34,135 nucleotides of DNA, from contig JABMMV010000039.1 in NCBI GenBank assembly GCA_013205145.1, positions 1 through 34,135 of the forward strand, read 5' to 3'. The stretch is from a bacterium. Lineage in GTDB: Bacteria > Actinomycetota > Acidimicrobiia > Acidimicrobiales > Ilumatobacteraceae. A program made the translations under genes and the position numbers. The notes beneath the pieces are model-generated. The model was not told the DNA's origin, did no database searches, and saw nothing but the letters and a program-made list of their open reading frames with translations. Every line of letters begins with the position of its first letter. Positions within the stretch are counted from its first letter, which is position 1. Positions 1 through 9,184 of this stretch are shown piece by piece.

Positions 1-252
<252 letters not shown>

Positions 253-386
253 AACCGAAACCAGCCGAAGCTGGAAACCGTTTGGAAAGCTTGCGGTGAC
301 GAGCGGAATCTACTCTGCATGTCACCACAACCTTGGCTTTAATTTGTTGACCGATCGGTGTGACCCGACCGGCGGTATTACTTGTT

Positions 387-408
387 TGGTCAGACTGGCG
401 TCTGACCA
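387..408 (-). other. Perfect inverted repeat in the 16S leader (TGGTCAGAC / GTCTGACCA, 4-nt loop)
   Basis: 9-bp arms read directly from the sequence, between boxA and 16S. Confidence 0.6.
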
Positions 409-468
409 GAATTGACAGACGGAAAGCAAAAAGCCTTCCGCCCGCACTGGCGTTCTATCTTCTCTTTC

Positions 469-482
469 GTTTTCAAGGAGCA
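469..482 (-). promoter_or_regulatory. boxA-like antitermination element in the rRNA leader
   Basis: Minus strand TGCTCCTTGAAAAC resembles bacterial rrn boxA (TGYTCYTTGAAAACT) and lies between the predicted rrn promoter and 16S. Confidence 0.7.
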
Positions 483-567
483 AAGTGGGCACCCGCCGTC
501 AAGCGGTCATGCCGATCCTCCACAGTTCCGGGCAACAAGTGCAACCGGCTTTTGGGGGCGAGTGTCA

Positions 568-596
568 ACTCTATCGGAAACGTTACAAAACGTCAA
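568..596 (-). promoter_or_regulatory. Predicted sigma70-type rRNA promoter (TTGACG-17 bp-TAGAGT)
   Basis: Minus strand TTGACG (596-591), 17-nt spacer, TAGAGT (573-568), about 310 nt upstream of the 16S 5' end. Confidence 0.6.
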
Positions 597-744
597 CCCG
601 AAATCTAGAGACTTTCACTCGACGATCATCGCAGCGAAATGGAGTTTCCTTCACTTCGATGTGATGATCAACCAGCTATTGCTGGGCTCTGCAGATTATC
701 GGGAAACGCAGCATTAACAACCAACTGCAGAGATTTATTTTGAG

Positions 745-2007
745 TTATCTCTTTTTCTCAACGAGGTGGTAAGCGGTTTTGCCCCTCCGTACTAATAAGT
801 ACTTTCCGTGGAGCTCAGTGATGTCGCCAACTGCAGTTTCTAACGTGACCACTTGACCATTAATACGCACGCCGCCTTGCTCAATTGTGCGTCGCGCTTC
901 ACTTTTTGAACTGCACAATTTGATATCGCTGAGCAACGTCACCACGTCAATAGGCATGTCATGAACGGTTGAGCAGGGCACCTCGCGAGCCACAGCTAGA
1001 AATGCTTCTTTAGTGGCACTTGTGGGGTCGGCACCGAACAAAATATCGGATACTTGTGCAGCAGCTTGTGCACCGGGAGCACCGTGCACCATTGCAGTGA
1101 GCTCTTGGGCGAGGTGCTTTTGCGCAACTCTCTTTTCTGGCGCAGATGCATGTTCAGTAAGAATTGCAGCGCACTCATCGAGGGTCGATAGTGAGAATTG
1201 GGGCAAATACCGAGCAATTTCGACATCGGAGAGCTGCATCCAGAATTGACGGAATTGATAGGGACTGGTGCGCTCTGCGTCGAGCCACACTGCCCCATCG
1301 GCGGTCTTACCGAACTTTGAGCCGTCGCTGCGCGTCACGAGTGGCCAAGTGATGCCGTGCGCCTGGCGGGAGAGCGTTTTGCGAATGAGGTCGATTCCTG
1401 CGGTGATATTGCCCCACTGGTCGCTGCCACCCATTTGTAGTTCAACGTCGTGAGTGGCGCTGAGATGACGGAAATCGTTGGCTTGCAACAACATGTAGCT
1501 GAACTCGGTGAAAGATAAGCCATTTTCCGAGGTGAGGCGTGACTTTACAGAGTCTTTGGCCAGCATCTGGTTGATGGTGATGTGCTTACCCACATCGCGC
1601 AAAAAATCAAGCGCGGTGACCTGTGCGGTCCAGTCGGCATTGTTCACCAGGGTTGCTGCATATTTGCCCGGCGAAAAATCGAGTAATCGACTGAGCTGGC
1701 CCGAAATACACGCCACGTTGTACGACAGCGTCTCGGCATCGAGCAAATTACGTTCTTCACTGCGGCCAGATGGGTCTCCCACCATCCCAGTGGCGCCCCC
1801 GGCCAGAGGAAAGGGACGATGGCCAGCTAGTTGTAGCCGCCGGAGAGAAATTTGGCCAAGCAGGTGCCCCACATGCAGGGAATTGGCTGTGGGGTCGAAA
1901 CCGACGTAAACCCCCACCGAGTGCTTCGCAAGACGCTCTTCCAAGGCTGCAGCCGGAGTGGAGTCGTGGACTAGCCCGCGGGCCTGCAGTTCAGGAAAGA
2001 TATTCAC
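745..2007 (-). CDS. tyrS: Tyrosyl-tRNA synthetase
   Basis: 420 aa; class I motif HVGHLLG, KFGKT motif, YVGFDPTA...GGATGMVGDPSGRS, C-terminal S4-like region. GTG start. Confidence 0.97.
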   Translation of the reverse strand: MNIFPELQARGLVHDSTPAAALEERLAKHSVGVYVGFDPTANSLHVGHLLGQISLRRLQLAGHRPFPLAGGATGMVGDPSGRSEERNLLDAETLSYNVACISGQLSRLLDFSPGKYAATLVNNADWTAQVTALDFLRDVGKHITINQMLAKDSVKSRLTSENGLSFTEFSYMLLQANDFRHLSATHDVELQMGGSDQWGNITAGIDLIRKTLSRQAHGITWPLVTRSDGSKFGKTADGAVWLDAERTSPYQFRQFWMQLSDVEIARYLPQFSLSTLDECAAILTEHASAPEKRVAQKHLAQELTAMVHGAPGAQAAAQVSDILFGADPTSATKEAFLAVAREVPCSTVHDMPIDVVTLLSDIKLCSSKSEARRTIEQGGVRINGQVVTLETAVGDITELHGKYLLVRRGKTAYHLVEKKR

Positions 2008-2080
2008 CTATTTATGTTGCCATGTACCACTCCTGAATTCGGTTTTATATCCCAAAATCTTTTACAGGTAGGTTTGCGCT

Positions 2081-3145
2081 GTGGCCGCTCCTGAATTGAC
2101 CTTTCACGACGCACTCCTGCACCAGAGCGGTCTCTGTGCCCAACTGGGTTCACCTCTGTACGAAGCGATTTTTCGAGCAATGGCAGTAGATCTCAATAAC
2201 AATGGAGAAACCGCACGCATTTCTGAGCATCTCACCATTCGTCCAATGCGTGATGCAGCCCCGTTGCGCATCGCCGGAGTCATTCATCGCCTTGCTTTAA
2301 CAGGCAAGGCACCCAGCGTTGCCCGCCACTTTCCATCGACAGGCGGAACTCCCGGGCCAACGCTTATTGCCGACTACTTGGAAGCACTCGCAACATTTCG
2401 CAACGACATTGATGAAGGGCTCTCACGCACAGTTCAAACCAATGAAGTGGGTCGCACCACCATGCTGGTAACCGGCATGTCGTTTTTTGCTCGTGAAGTG
2501 GGAATACCTGCAACACATCTTCGCGAAGTTGGTTCTTCATGTGGTTTGAACTTACAAGTAGACAACTACTTCTTTGAAGCGAACGGAACAAGTTATGGAA
2601 ATGGAAATGCGTTGGTTCGTTTTGAAGACAGTGCATGGGGAACTCCGCGGCCCGACATCGCGCAGTGCCCTGCGCTTCTCTCTCGTGCGGGTTGCGACAT
2701 TGCGCCGCTTGACGCGCACAACATAAATGACCAGTTCACTCTGTTGTCGTTTGTATGGCCAGATCAATTCGATCGCTTCGCACGCTTACGCAATGCCATG
2801 AACAATGCATGCGCTTCGTCAACGTATGTTTCTCCCGATCAACAAGACGCGGCCGAATGGATTCATCAGCAATTTGAAAATATTTCTTTCGACGAGCCTG
2901 TGTTGATTTTCCACTCCATTGTGTGGCAATACCTCAGCCAAGAAACGAAAAAGGCATTTCGTGAAGCAGTAGAAGCGTTTTGTGCCGAACGTGAGGCTCC
3001 GACGGCTTGGCTGCGCATGGAACCAGCGGGCCCCGTTGCCGATTTACGCATTGATATTTGGCACGGCAAAAGAAAGACCCACAGCGACCAAGTAATCGCA
3101 AACAGTTCGTATCACGGCATAGGAACTCGTTCACTTATTTCGTAA
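2081..3145 (+). CDS. DUF2332 family protein
   Basis: 354 aa; REVGSSCGLNLQVDNY and FHSIVWQYLS segments resemble the DUF2332 family. GTG start; divergent from tyrS. Confidence 0.7.
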   Translation: MAAPELTFHDALLHQSGLCAQLGSPLYEAIFRAMAVDLNNNGETARISEHLTIRPMRDAAPLRIAGVIHRLALTGKAPSVARHFPSTGGTPGPTLIADYLEALATFRNDIDEGLSRTVQTNEVGRTTMLVTGMSFFAREVGIPATHLREVGSSCGLNLQVDNYFFEANGTSYGNGNALVRFEDSAWGTPRPDIAQCPALLSRAGCDIAPLDAHNINDQFTLLSFVWPDQFDRFARLRNAMNNACASSTYVSPDQQDAAEWIHQQFENISFDEPVLIFHSIVWQYLSQETKKAFREAVEAFCAEREAPTAWLRMEPAGPVADLRIDIWHGKRKTHSDQVIANSSYHGIGTRSLIS

Positions 3146-3151
3146 GCAAAG

Positions 3152-4579
3152 TTAAATAGCGAGCAGGTCTTCCCATTCACCACGGGCAACTTCTATTGCG
3201 AGTTCTAACTGTTGACGCTGAACTTCACCAGGAACAGGACCTGCACCACCAGGCGACGTACGCATGCTGACGCCAACACCAGGTGCAATGAGTTCTGCCG
3301 CAAATTTGCCGAATAGATCGCTTGCTAACGCAAGGTCATGCAATGGTTTTCCAGTTTTGATTGACTGCTGCACCAGTTCGCCCACATGAGCATGCGCCTG
3401 ACGGAAAGGTATACCCTTGCGCACCATCCACTCTGCGAGGTCGGTTGCTGCCATGAGTTGGTCGTCAGCAGCTAACTGCATGCGGTCCTTATTGAACGTG
3501 GCAGTGGAGATCATTCCCGACAAAGCGCTGAGAGCTAGTTTCACTTGGTTCACAGAATCGAACAAGGGTTCCTTATCTTCCTGCAGGTCACGGTTATATG
3601 CAAGAGGCAAACCCTTTAACGTTGTAAGTAAACCTGTGAGGTTGCCAATGAACCGCCCAGATTTTCCACGGGCAAGTTCTGCTATGTCGGCATTTTTCTT
3701 TTGCGGGAGCATTGACGAACCAGTGGAATAGGCGTCATCAAGCTTTGCAAAGCCAAACTCTTCTGTTGTCCACAGCACCCACTCTTCTCCAAGACGAGAC
3801 AAGTGCACACCAAGTAACGCAATGTTGAAGAGAGCTTCTGCCACGAAATCGCGATCGGACACAGCATCGAGTGAGTTCGCAAAAGCGGCCCGAAAGCCCA
3901 TTTCCTTTGCGGTCAACGACGGGTCGATGGGCAGAGAAGACCCTGCAAGGGCACCAGCGCCGAGTGGCGAGATGTTTCCTCTGTCGATGGCAGAAAAGAT
4001 TCTGTCAGTGTCGCGTAGCAACGACCACGCGTGCGCGGCAAGGTGATGCGAAAGTTGCACCGGCTGTGCTCTCTGCAAATGCGTATAGCCCGGCATGTAA
4101 ATGCTGCCCTTGCCCCAACCAGCAGCGTCGGCAGACGCAACCAATACATCGATGAGGTCGAGCACACGCCCAGCAACCAACGTGAGTTCGCGCCTAGTCC
4201 ACAAACGCAAAGCGGTAGCCACCTGGTCGTTGCGGCTACGGGCAGTGTGTAATTTTGCGCCAGCACTTCCTGCAATTTCTGTGACCCGACGCTCAATTGC
4301 CGTGTGAATATCTTCATCACTTGGCATAAATGAAAATTGTCCTGAAGAAAATTCATCATGAACCTGAGACAGCGCAATGCGCACAGCTTCTGCTTCTTCA
4401 CTACTCATTAATTTTGCCCGCTCAAGGCCATTGACATGAGCACGCGAGCCCGTGATGTCGTCGTGCCATAGAACTTGATCGAAAGGCAAACTAGCGGTGA
4501 AGGCCATTAACTCTTCGGCGGGGCCACTCGCAAATCGACCATGCCATAATTGCCCTCGCTGTGCATCTTGTTCGGTCAC
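3152..4579 (-). CDS. argH: Argininosuccinate lyase
   Basis: Signature GSSMLPQKKN; LHTARSRNDQVATALR. GTG start at 4579 (VTEQDAQRGQLWHGRF) overlaps the argR stop (GTGA), so the track ORF start at 4744 is over-extended. Confidence 0.96.
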   Translation of the reverse strand: MTEQDAQRGQLWHGRFASGPAEELMAFTASLPFDQVLWHDDITGSRAHVNGLERAKLMSSEEAEAVRIALSQVHDEFSSGQFSFMPSDEDIHTAIERRVTEIAGSAGAKLHTARSRNDQVATALRLWTRRELTLVAGRVLDLIDVLVASADAAGWGKGSIYMPGYTHLQRAQPVQLSHHLAAHAWSLLRDTDRIFSAIDRGNISPLGAGALAGSSLPIDPSLTAKEMGFRAAFANSLDAVSDRDFVAEALFNIALLGVHLSRLGEEWVLWTTEEFGFAKLDDAYSTGSSMLPQKKNADIAELARGKSGRFIGNLTGLLTTLKGLPLAYNRDLQEDKEPLFDSVNQVKLALSALSGMISTATFNKDRMQLAADDQLMAATDLAEWMVRKGIPFRQAHAHVGELVQQSIKTGKPLHDLALASDLFGKFAAELIAPGVGVSMRTSPGGAGPVPGEVQRQQLELAIEVARGEWEDLLAI

Positions 4580-5055
4580 GATGTAGCTCCTTTTAATCCT
4601 GCCAATGTTCTTAACTCGATAGATAATTTCTTGCCACCAACTGCCTCTGTTGCAACACACATAATGGTGTCGTCTCCTGCCACCGTGCCCAGAAGACCTC
4701 TCGGTGCAGCGCGATCGAGAGCCGATGCCACCACATGCGCACACCCAGGAGGAGTGCGCAAAATGACAAGATTTCCGCTATATGAAACCTCCGCAACCCA
4801 TTCACTCATCACACGGCGCAATTGATCATTTGTTGCGCGACGAGCCGGTTCGAAGCTTGCAATTGCATAGATGGTGTCGCCTTGCGATGAACGCACCTTC
4901 ACTGCGCCAACTTCTTCCAAGTCACGTGAAATAGTGACTTGAGTGGCAGTAATGCCTTCTTTTTCCAGCATCGCTCGCAACTCATTTTGACTCGAGACCT
5001 CTTTTGTTTCAATGATGCGCACCAATGCTTGTTGGCGCTGTGCTTTTGTACTCAT
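4576..5055 (-). CDS. argR: Arginine repressor
   Basis: 159 aa; winged-helix N-terminus (ATQVTISRDLEEVGAVKV) and C-terminal GTVAGDDTIM motif. Confidence 0.95.
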   Translation of the reverse strand: MSTKAQRQQALVRIIETKEVSSQNELRAMLEKEGITATQVTISRDLEEVGAVKVRSSQGDTIYAIASFEPARRATNDQLRRVMSEWVAEVSYSGNLVILRTPPGCAHVVASALDRAAPRGLLGTVAGDDTIMCVATEAVGGKKLSIELRTLAGLKGATS

Positions 5056-5987
5056 GCTTGTGCACTCTCTTTCACTGCTGCACTCTGCTGTTGAAATATC
5101 CAGGCCAATAAGCCTCTGGCGCTGTGCAAGCGGTTGTGTGCCTGCGCCACTACCCGACTCTGAATACCGTCTATGACACTGGCCTCAACTTCCACTCCCC
5201 GATGAGCAGGCAGGCAATGATAGAAACAGGCATCTTGATGTGCCTTAGTCATCAGATGTTGTGTCACCTTGAATCCTAAAAATGCTGCAGTTTTTTGCGC
5301 GGCTACGGATTCTTCGCCCATAGAGATCCAGACATCGGTGTGTACCGCCACTGCTCCCTTTACCGCTTCGCCAGGCACTGCTTCGTAGCGCACACTTCCC
5401 TTGCCCAACGAGTTAATGGCTGAAAGTTCACTTTCGGTAGGACGGTATTCAGGTGGCGTTGAAACAACGAACTCTGCACCAAGCAAGACGCAGGCTTGAG
5501 CCAGAGACCCTGCAACATTGTTGAAGTCTCCTACCCACGAGATTCTCTTCCCCTGCAAATTGCCATGTTGTTGCTGCATGGTCAAGACATCGGCAAGTGC
5601 TTGAAGCGGATGCGCTACGTCACTCAACATGTTGACAATGGGAACCGATGAAACTGCTGCCATTCTTTGAACAACACCGTGTTTGAACACACGCGCACCA
5701 ATGAACGCATGGTATCCAGCCATTACCTGGGCAATATCTTCGGAGGTTTCTCGGACATCAATTCCAACTTCTTCACCGCGGGTATAGACAGGGTGTCCAC
5801 CAAGTTGCACCACTGCAACTTCCATTGAATGTCGTGTTCTGTTCGACGGTTTTTCGAAAATGAGCGCAGCACAATGACCCTGCAGTGGTGCCCCCAACTG
5901 CGCTACTGGCAACTGTGCAAGAGCAAGCACATCGTGTAGTTCATTGACTGCAAGGTCAGAAATGTCGAGTACGTGACGAATGCTCAT
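5052..5987 (-). CDS. argF: Ornithine carbamoyltransferase
   Basis: FEKPSNRTRHSMEVAVVQLGGHP, HPLQALAD, HCLPAHRGVEV. Confidence 0.96.
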   Translation of the reverse strand: MSIRHVLDISDLAVNELHDVLALAQLPVAQLGAPLQGHCAALIFEKPSNRTRHSMEVAVVQLGGHPVYTRGEEVGIDVRETSEDIAQVMAGYHAFIGARVFKHGVVQRMAAVSSVPIVNMLSDVAHPLQALADVLTMQQQHGNLQGKRISWVGDFNNVAGSLAQACVLLGAEFVVSTPPEYRPTESELSAINSLGKGSVRYEAVPGEAVKGAVAVHTDVWISMGEESVAAQKTAAFLGFKVTQHLMTKAHQDACFYHCLPAHRGVEVEASVIDGIQSRVVAQAHNRLHSARGLLAWIFQQQSAAVKESAQA

Positions 5988-7228
5988 GCAGTTGCCTCAA
6001 CGTCTTTCATTACCTGTGCCATCACATTTTTAAATATGACAACAGCTTCATCAATATGTGCGGCACTCACATTGAGAGGTGGCGCCATTCGAATAGTTGT
6101 TGCATTGACCGCATTGGTAACGAGGCCTTCGCCAAGACAACCTTGATACACCTGTGCGGCTTCGCAACCCTGCGCCAATTCAATGCCCAGCAATAAACCC
6201 GAACCCCTCACACCAACCACGCCGGGAACAGCCTTCAGTTTCTCTGTTAGTTGCGCTCCCACGGTCTGGGCAAGTAGCGGCGCATCGATACGCTTCATCT
6301 CTGCAATGACAGCACGCACCACTGATGTAACCAACGCGGTGCCGCTGTATGTACTGCCATGATCTCCAGGCTGGAGCACCTTGGCAACTTCCTGTTTCAC
6401 CCAAATGGCTCCGACCGGCACGCCATTGCCAAGCGCTTTTGCCAGCAACACTGCGTCGGGTGAAATACCTGAATGTTCGAATCCAAACCATTTTCCTGTG
6501 CGGCCCATGCCTGTTTGTACTTCATCAATAATGAGCAATACGCCACGTTCTTTACAGAGAGATTCCACCGCTTTTAAGTATCCAGCTGGAGCCGGAATAA
6601 CGCCACCTTCACCCTGAATTGGCTCAAGCAATACCGCAGCAACCGAGGAATCAACTGCCTGCGACATCGCTTCAATATCGCCAAAAGGTACGTGCTTAAA
6701 ACCTTCTGGCATTGGCTGGAATGGTTCGTGCTTTGCGGGCTGACCAGTGGCTGCGAGTGCACCAAGGGTTCTGCCATGAAAACTGCCTAACGCCGACACC
6801 ATTGTGTGACGTCCACGACCACCATGTTTACGAGCAAGTTTGATTGCAGCCTCGTTTGCTTCAGCACCTGAGTTGCAGAAAAATACTTGGCCACTACTCC
6901 CAGTTGCACTTTCTAGAAGCTGGTTAATGTCGATTGCCGCTGCAGTGGCCACGGGGTTAGCAAAAAAGTTACTGACGTGAATGAGCTCTGCAGATTGTTG
7001 TGTCAACGCCTCAGTAATACATGGGTGAGAATGACCGAGCGAGGTCACGGCAAGCCCACAAAGAAAATCGAGGTAACGCTTTCCTTGCGAGTCCCAGAGT
7101 TCCGTACCTTGCCCGCGAACAAACATCACAGCTGGTGGCCCAAAGACAGGTAGATATGGGCAATGATCTAGCCCTGCAGCTTGTGGCACGGGTTGTGCTT
7201 GGTTGTCGAGAAATGCATGCTTAGTCAT
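5984..7228 (-). CDS. argD: Acetylornithine aminotransferase
   Basis: Class III aminotransferase; NSGAEANEAAIKLAR, LLIIDEVQTGMGRTGKWF, lysine in LLAKALGNGVPVGA. Confidence 0.95.
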   Translation of the reverse strand: MTKHAFLDNQAQPVPQAAGLDHCPYLPVFGPPAVMFVRGQGTELWDSQGKRYLDFLCGLAVTSLGHSHPCITEALTQQSAELIHVSNFFANPVATAAAIDINQLLESATGSSGQVFFCNSGAEANEAAIKLARKHGGRGRHTMVSALGSFHGRTLGALAATGQPAKHEPFQPMPEGFKHVPFGDIEAMSQAVDSSVAAVLLEPIQGEGGVIPAPAGYLKAVESLCKERGVLLIIDEVQTGMGRTGKWFGFEHSGISPDAVLLAKALGNGVPVGAIWVKQEVAKVLQPGDHGSTYSGTALVTSVVRAVIAEMKRIDAPLLAQTVGAQLTEKLKAVPGVVGVRGSGLLLGIELAQGCEAAQVYQGCLGEGLVTNAVNATTIRMAPPLNVSAAHIDEAVVIFKNVMAQVMKDVEATA

Positions 7229-8112
7229 TGCTTTGCCGCCTTTGTTGAATTACTTTTTGTCACCATTGTTCCAATTCCTGCATCTGTAAAAAGCTCAATA
7301 ATGCTGACGTGAGCAATACGTCCGTCGAGTATGTGCACCGCAGGAACTCCCAGACCAACAGCTTCCATACAACTCTCTGCTTTAGGAATCATTCCACCGG
7401 CAATAGTTCCATCATTCAAGAGATCGTTTAGCTCCACGTCGGTGAGAGAACTAATCAGCGAGTCTGCCCGAGCAACATCACGGCGCAAACCTTCGATATC
7501 GGTGAGATAGAGAAGCTTCTCGGCTTTCATTTCACCTGCCACAAATGCGGCAACAGAATCGGCGTTGATATTGAAAGTTTGCCCTGTGTGGTCCGCGCCC
7601 ACTGTTGCAATGACGGGAATTTCACCTGCAGCAACGACGGAGCCCAACACTTGCGACCTAATACCAACAACATCGCCAACAAACCCGAGGTCGGTATTGC
7701 GCTGCACAACGGAAATGAGTCCATCTACAGCGCCCGACATTCCTCGCGCTTTGCCACCACAGATATTAATTGCATCTACGATGCTCGGATTCACTTGATG
7801 CGCAAGCACTTCTTCAACAACTTTCATTGTTGGACCATCGGTTACGCGTCGCCCATCTACAAACTTGCTTTCAATACCCCGGCGTTCTAGTTCAGCATTG
7901 ATTTGCGGACCACCACCGTGAATGACGATGGGATGAATGCCTACAGAAGCGAGGAACACCATGTCTTCAGCAAAAACTTTCAAAGGGTCGGTGTGTGTGG
8001 TACCAGATAAAGCGTTGCCCCCGTATTTAACCACCACCGTGGTCCCTGCAAAACGTTGAATATATGGCAAGGCTTCTATGAGCACTGCAGCAGTTTCATT
8101 AGCAGTCATCAT
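7225..8112 (-). CDS. argB: Acetylglutamate kinase
   Basis: TTVVVKYGGNAL, VIHGGGPQIN, NINADSVAAFVAGEMKAEKLLYLTDIEG. ATG at 8112 overlaps the argC stop (ATGA). Confidence 0.96.
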   Translation of the reverse strand: MMTANETAAVLIEALPYIQRFAGTTVVVKYGGNALSGTTHTDPLKVFAEDMVFLASVGIHPIVIHGGGPQINAELERRGIESKFVDGRRVTDGPTMKVVEEVLAHQVNPSIVDAINICGGKARGMSGAVDGLISVVQRNTDLGFVGDVVGIRSQVLGSVVAAGEIPVIATVGADHTGQTFNINADSVAAFVAGEMKAEKLLYLTDIEGLRRDVARADSLISSLTDVELNDLLNDGTIAGGMIPKAESCMEAVGLGVPAVHILDGRIAHVSIIELFTDAGIGTMVTKSNSTKAAKQ

Positions 8113-9134
8113 GGCCACACCCCAACGGCGCTGAGCCCCAGGGACTCGTTGAGACCAAGAGCCACGTTGGCCGACTGCACGGCTCCTCCTGATGCCCCCT
8201 TGGTGAGGTTGTCGAGGGCAGATATAACAATTGCATAGCCCGTACGTGCGTCGTAACGCGCAGTGATATGCACAGCATTTGTTCCTTGTGTTGATTTCGT
8301 TGAAGGGATCTCTTCACTCACCACAACAAATTTTTCGTTCTTGTATGCCTCTGCAAGTACTTGCAAAAGGCTTTCGGTCGTTGTGTTTGTCGAAATGGGT
8401 CGCGCATAACACGTTGCCAAAATTCCTCTGTTCATTGGCGCCAGATGCGGAGTGAAAAGCACTTGCCCGCCAATTTCTTGCTCCATCTCTGGTGTATGGC
8501 GATGCGAGACAAGGCCATAGGCAGAAAAATCTTCATCGACGCTTGTAAACATGCTCGATGATTTCAAGGCCTTACCTGCTCCTGATACACCAGATGCCGC
8601 ATCGACGATAAGACCTTCAGCATGGAATACTCCACCGCGCACAAACGGGCGCAAGGCCAAGGTTGCTGCAGTGACATAGCACCCTGGCGTGGCAATGAGT
8701 TTTGCCCCTACTAGTTCTTTCCGATACACCTCAGGCAAACCGTAAACAGCTTGGGCAACAAATTCAGGATGAGCGTGCTCGAAGCCATACCACTGCGGGT
8801 ATTGCGCCGTGTCGCGCAATCGAAACGCTGCAGAGAGATCGACCACACAACCAACATCACCCATCAGTTGAGGGACTACTTCGACCGATGACTCATGTGG
8901 GAGCCCCAGGAAAACAACGTCGACTCCAGAAACTGCCTTTTGGGAATACTCCTGTGCCACGAGGTCGGGATACGCCGCGCGCAAGCTGGGATACAGACGA
9001 GAGAGCTTCTCTCCTGCTTGAGAATCGCCACTTGCGAATACCACTTCTATTTCAGGATGTTGGGCGATGAGACGCAAAAGTTCAACGCCTGTGAACCCCG
9101 TTGCCCCAAGTATTGCTGCTGTTTTCTTTGCCAT
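8109..9134 (-). CDS. argC: N-acetyl-gamma-glutamyl-phosphate reductase
   Basis: AAILGATGFTGVELLRLI, catalytic IATPGCYVTAATLAL, HRHTPEMEQE. Start taken at MAKKTAAILG (9134), downstream of the palindromic operator. Confidence 0.95.
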   Translation of the reverse strand: MAKKTAAILGATGFTGVELLRLIAQHPEIEVVFASGDSQAGEKLSRLYPSLRAAYPDLVAQEYSQKAVSGVDVVFLGLPHESSVEVVPQLMGDVGCVVDLSAAFRLRDTAQYPQWYGFEHAHPEFVAQAVYGLPEVYRKELVGAKLIATPGCYVTAATLALRPFVRGGVFHAEGLIVDAASGVSGAGKALKSSSMFTSVDEDFSAYGLVSHRHTPEMEQEIGGQVLFTPHLAPMNRGILATCYARPISTNTTTESLLQVLAEAYKNEKFVVVSEEIPSTKSTQGTNAVHITARYDARTGYAIVISALDNLTKGASGGAVQSANVALGLNESLGLSAVGVWP

Positions 9135-9136
9135 AT

Positions 9137-9168
9137 GTATTACTATACATTCTAATGTATAGAAATAC
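9137..9168 (-). promoter_or_regulatory. Candidate ArgR operator (ARG box) overlapping the argC promoter
   Basis: GTATT-A-CTATACAT-TCTA-ATGTATAG-A-AATAC: near-perfect 32-bp palindrome. On the minus strand TTGTAT (9170-9165), 17-nt spacer, TATAGT (9147-9142). Confidence 0.75.
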
Positions 9169-9184
9169 AAGTATTAACGAGGGC

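Noticed and set aside
672-685. CCAGC-TATT-GCTGG hairpin as a terminator for tyrS
   Set aside because: 5-bp stem with no downstream T-run on the minus strand; too weak to call a terminator.
2008-2080. Possible T-box or tRNA-sensing leader upstream of tyrS
   Set aside because: The intergenic space is only about 73 nt and there is no T-box sequence or long specifier stem.
3913-4401. 162-aa minus-strand ORF
   Set aside because: Out-of-frame ORF nested within argH; argH has clear family signatures.
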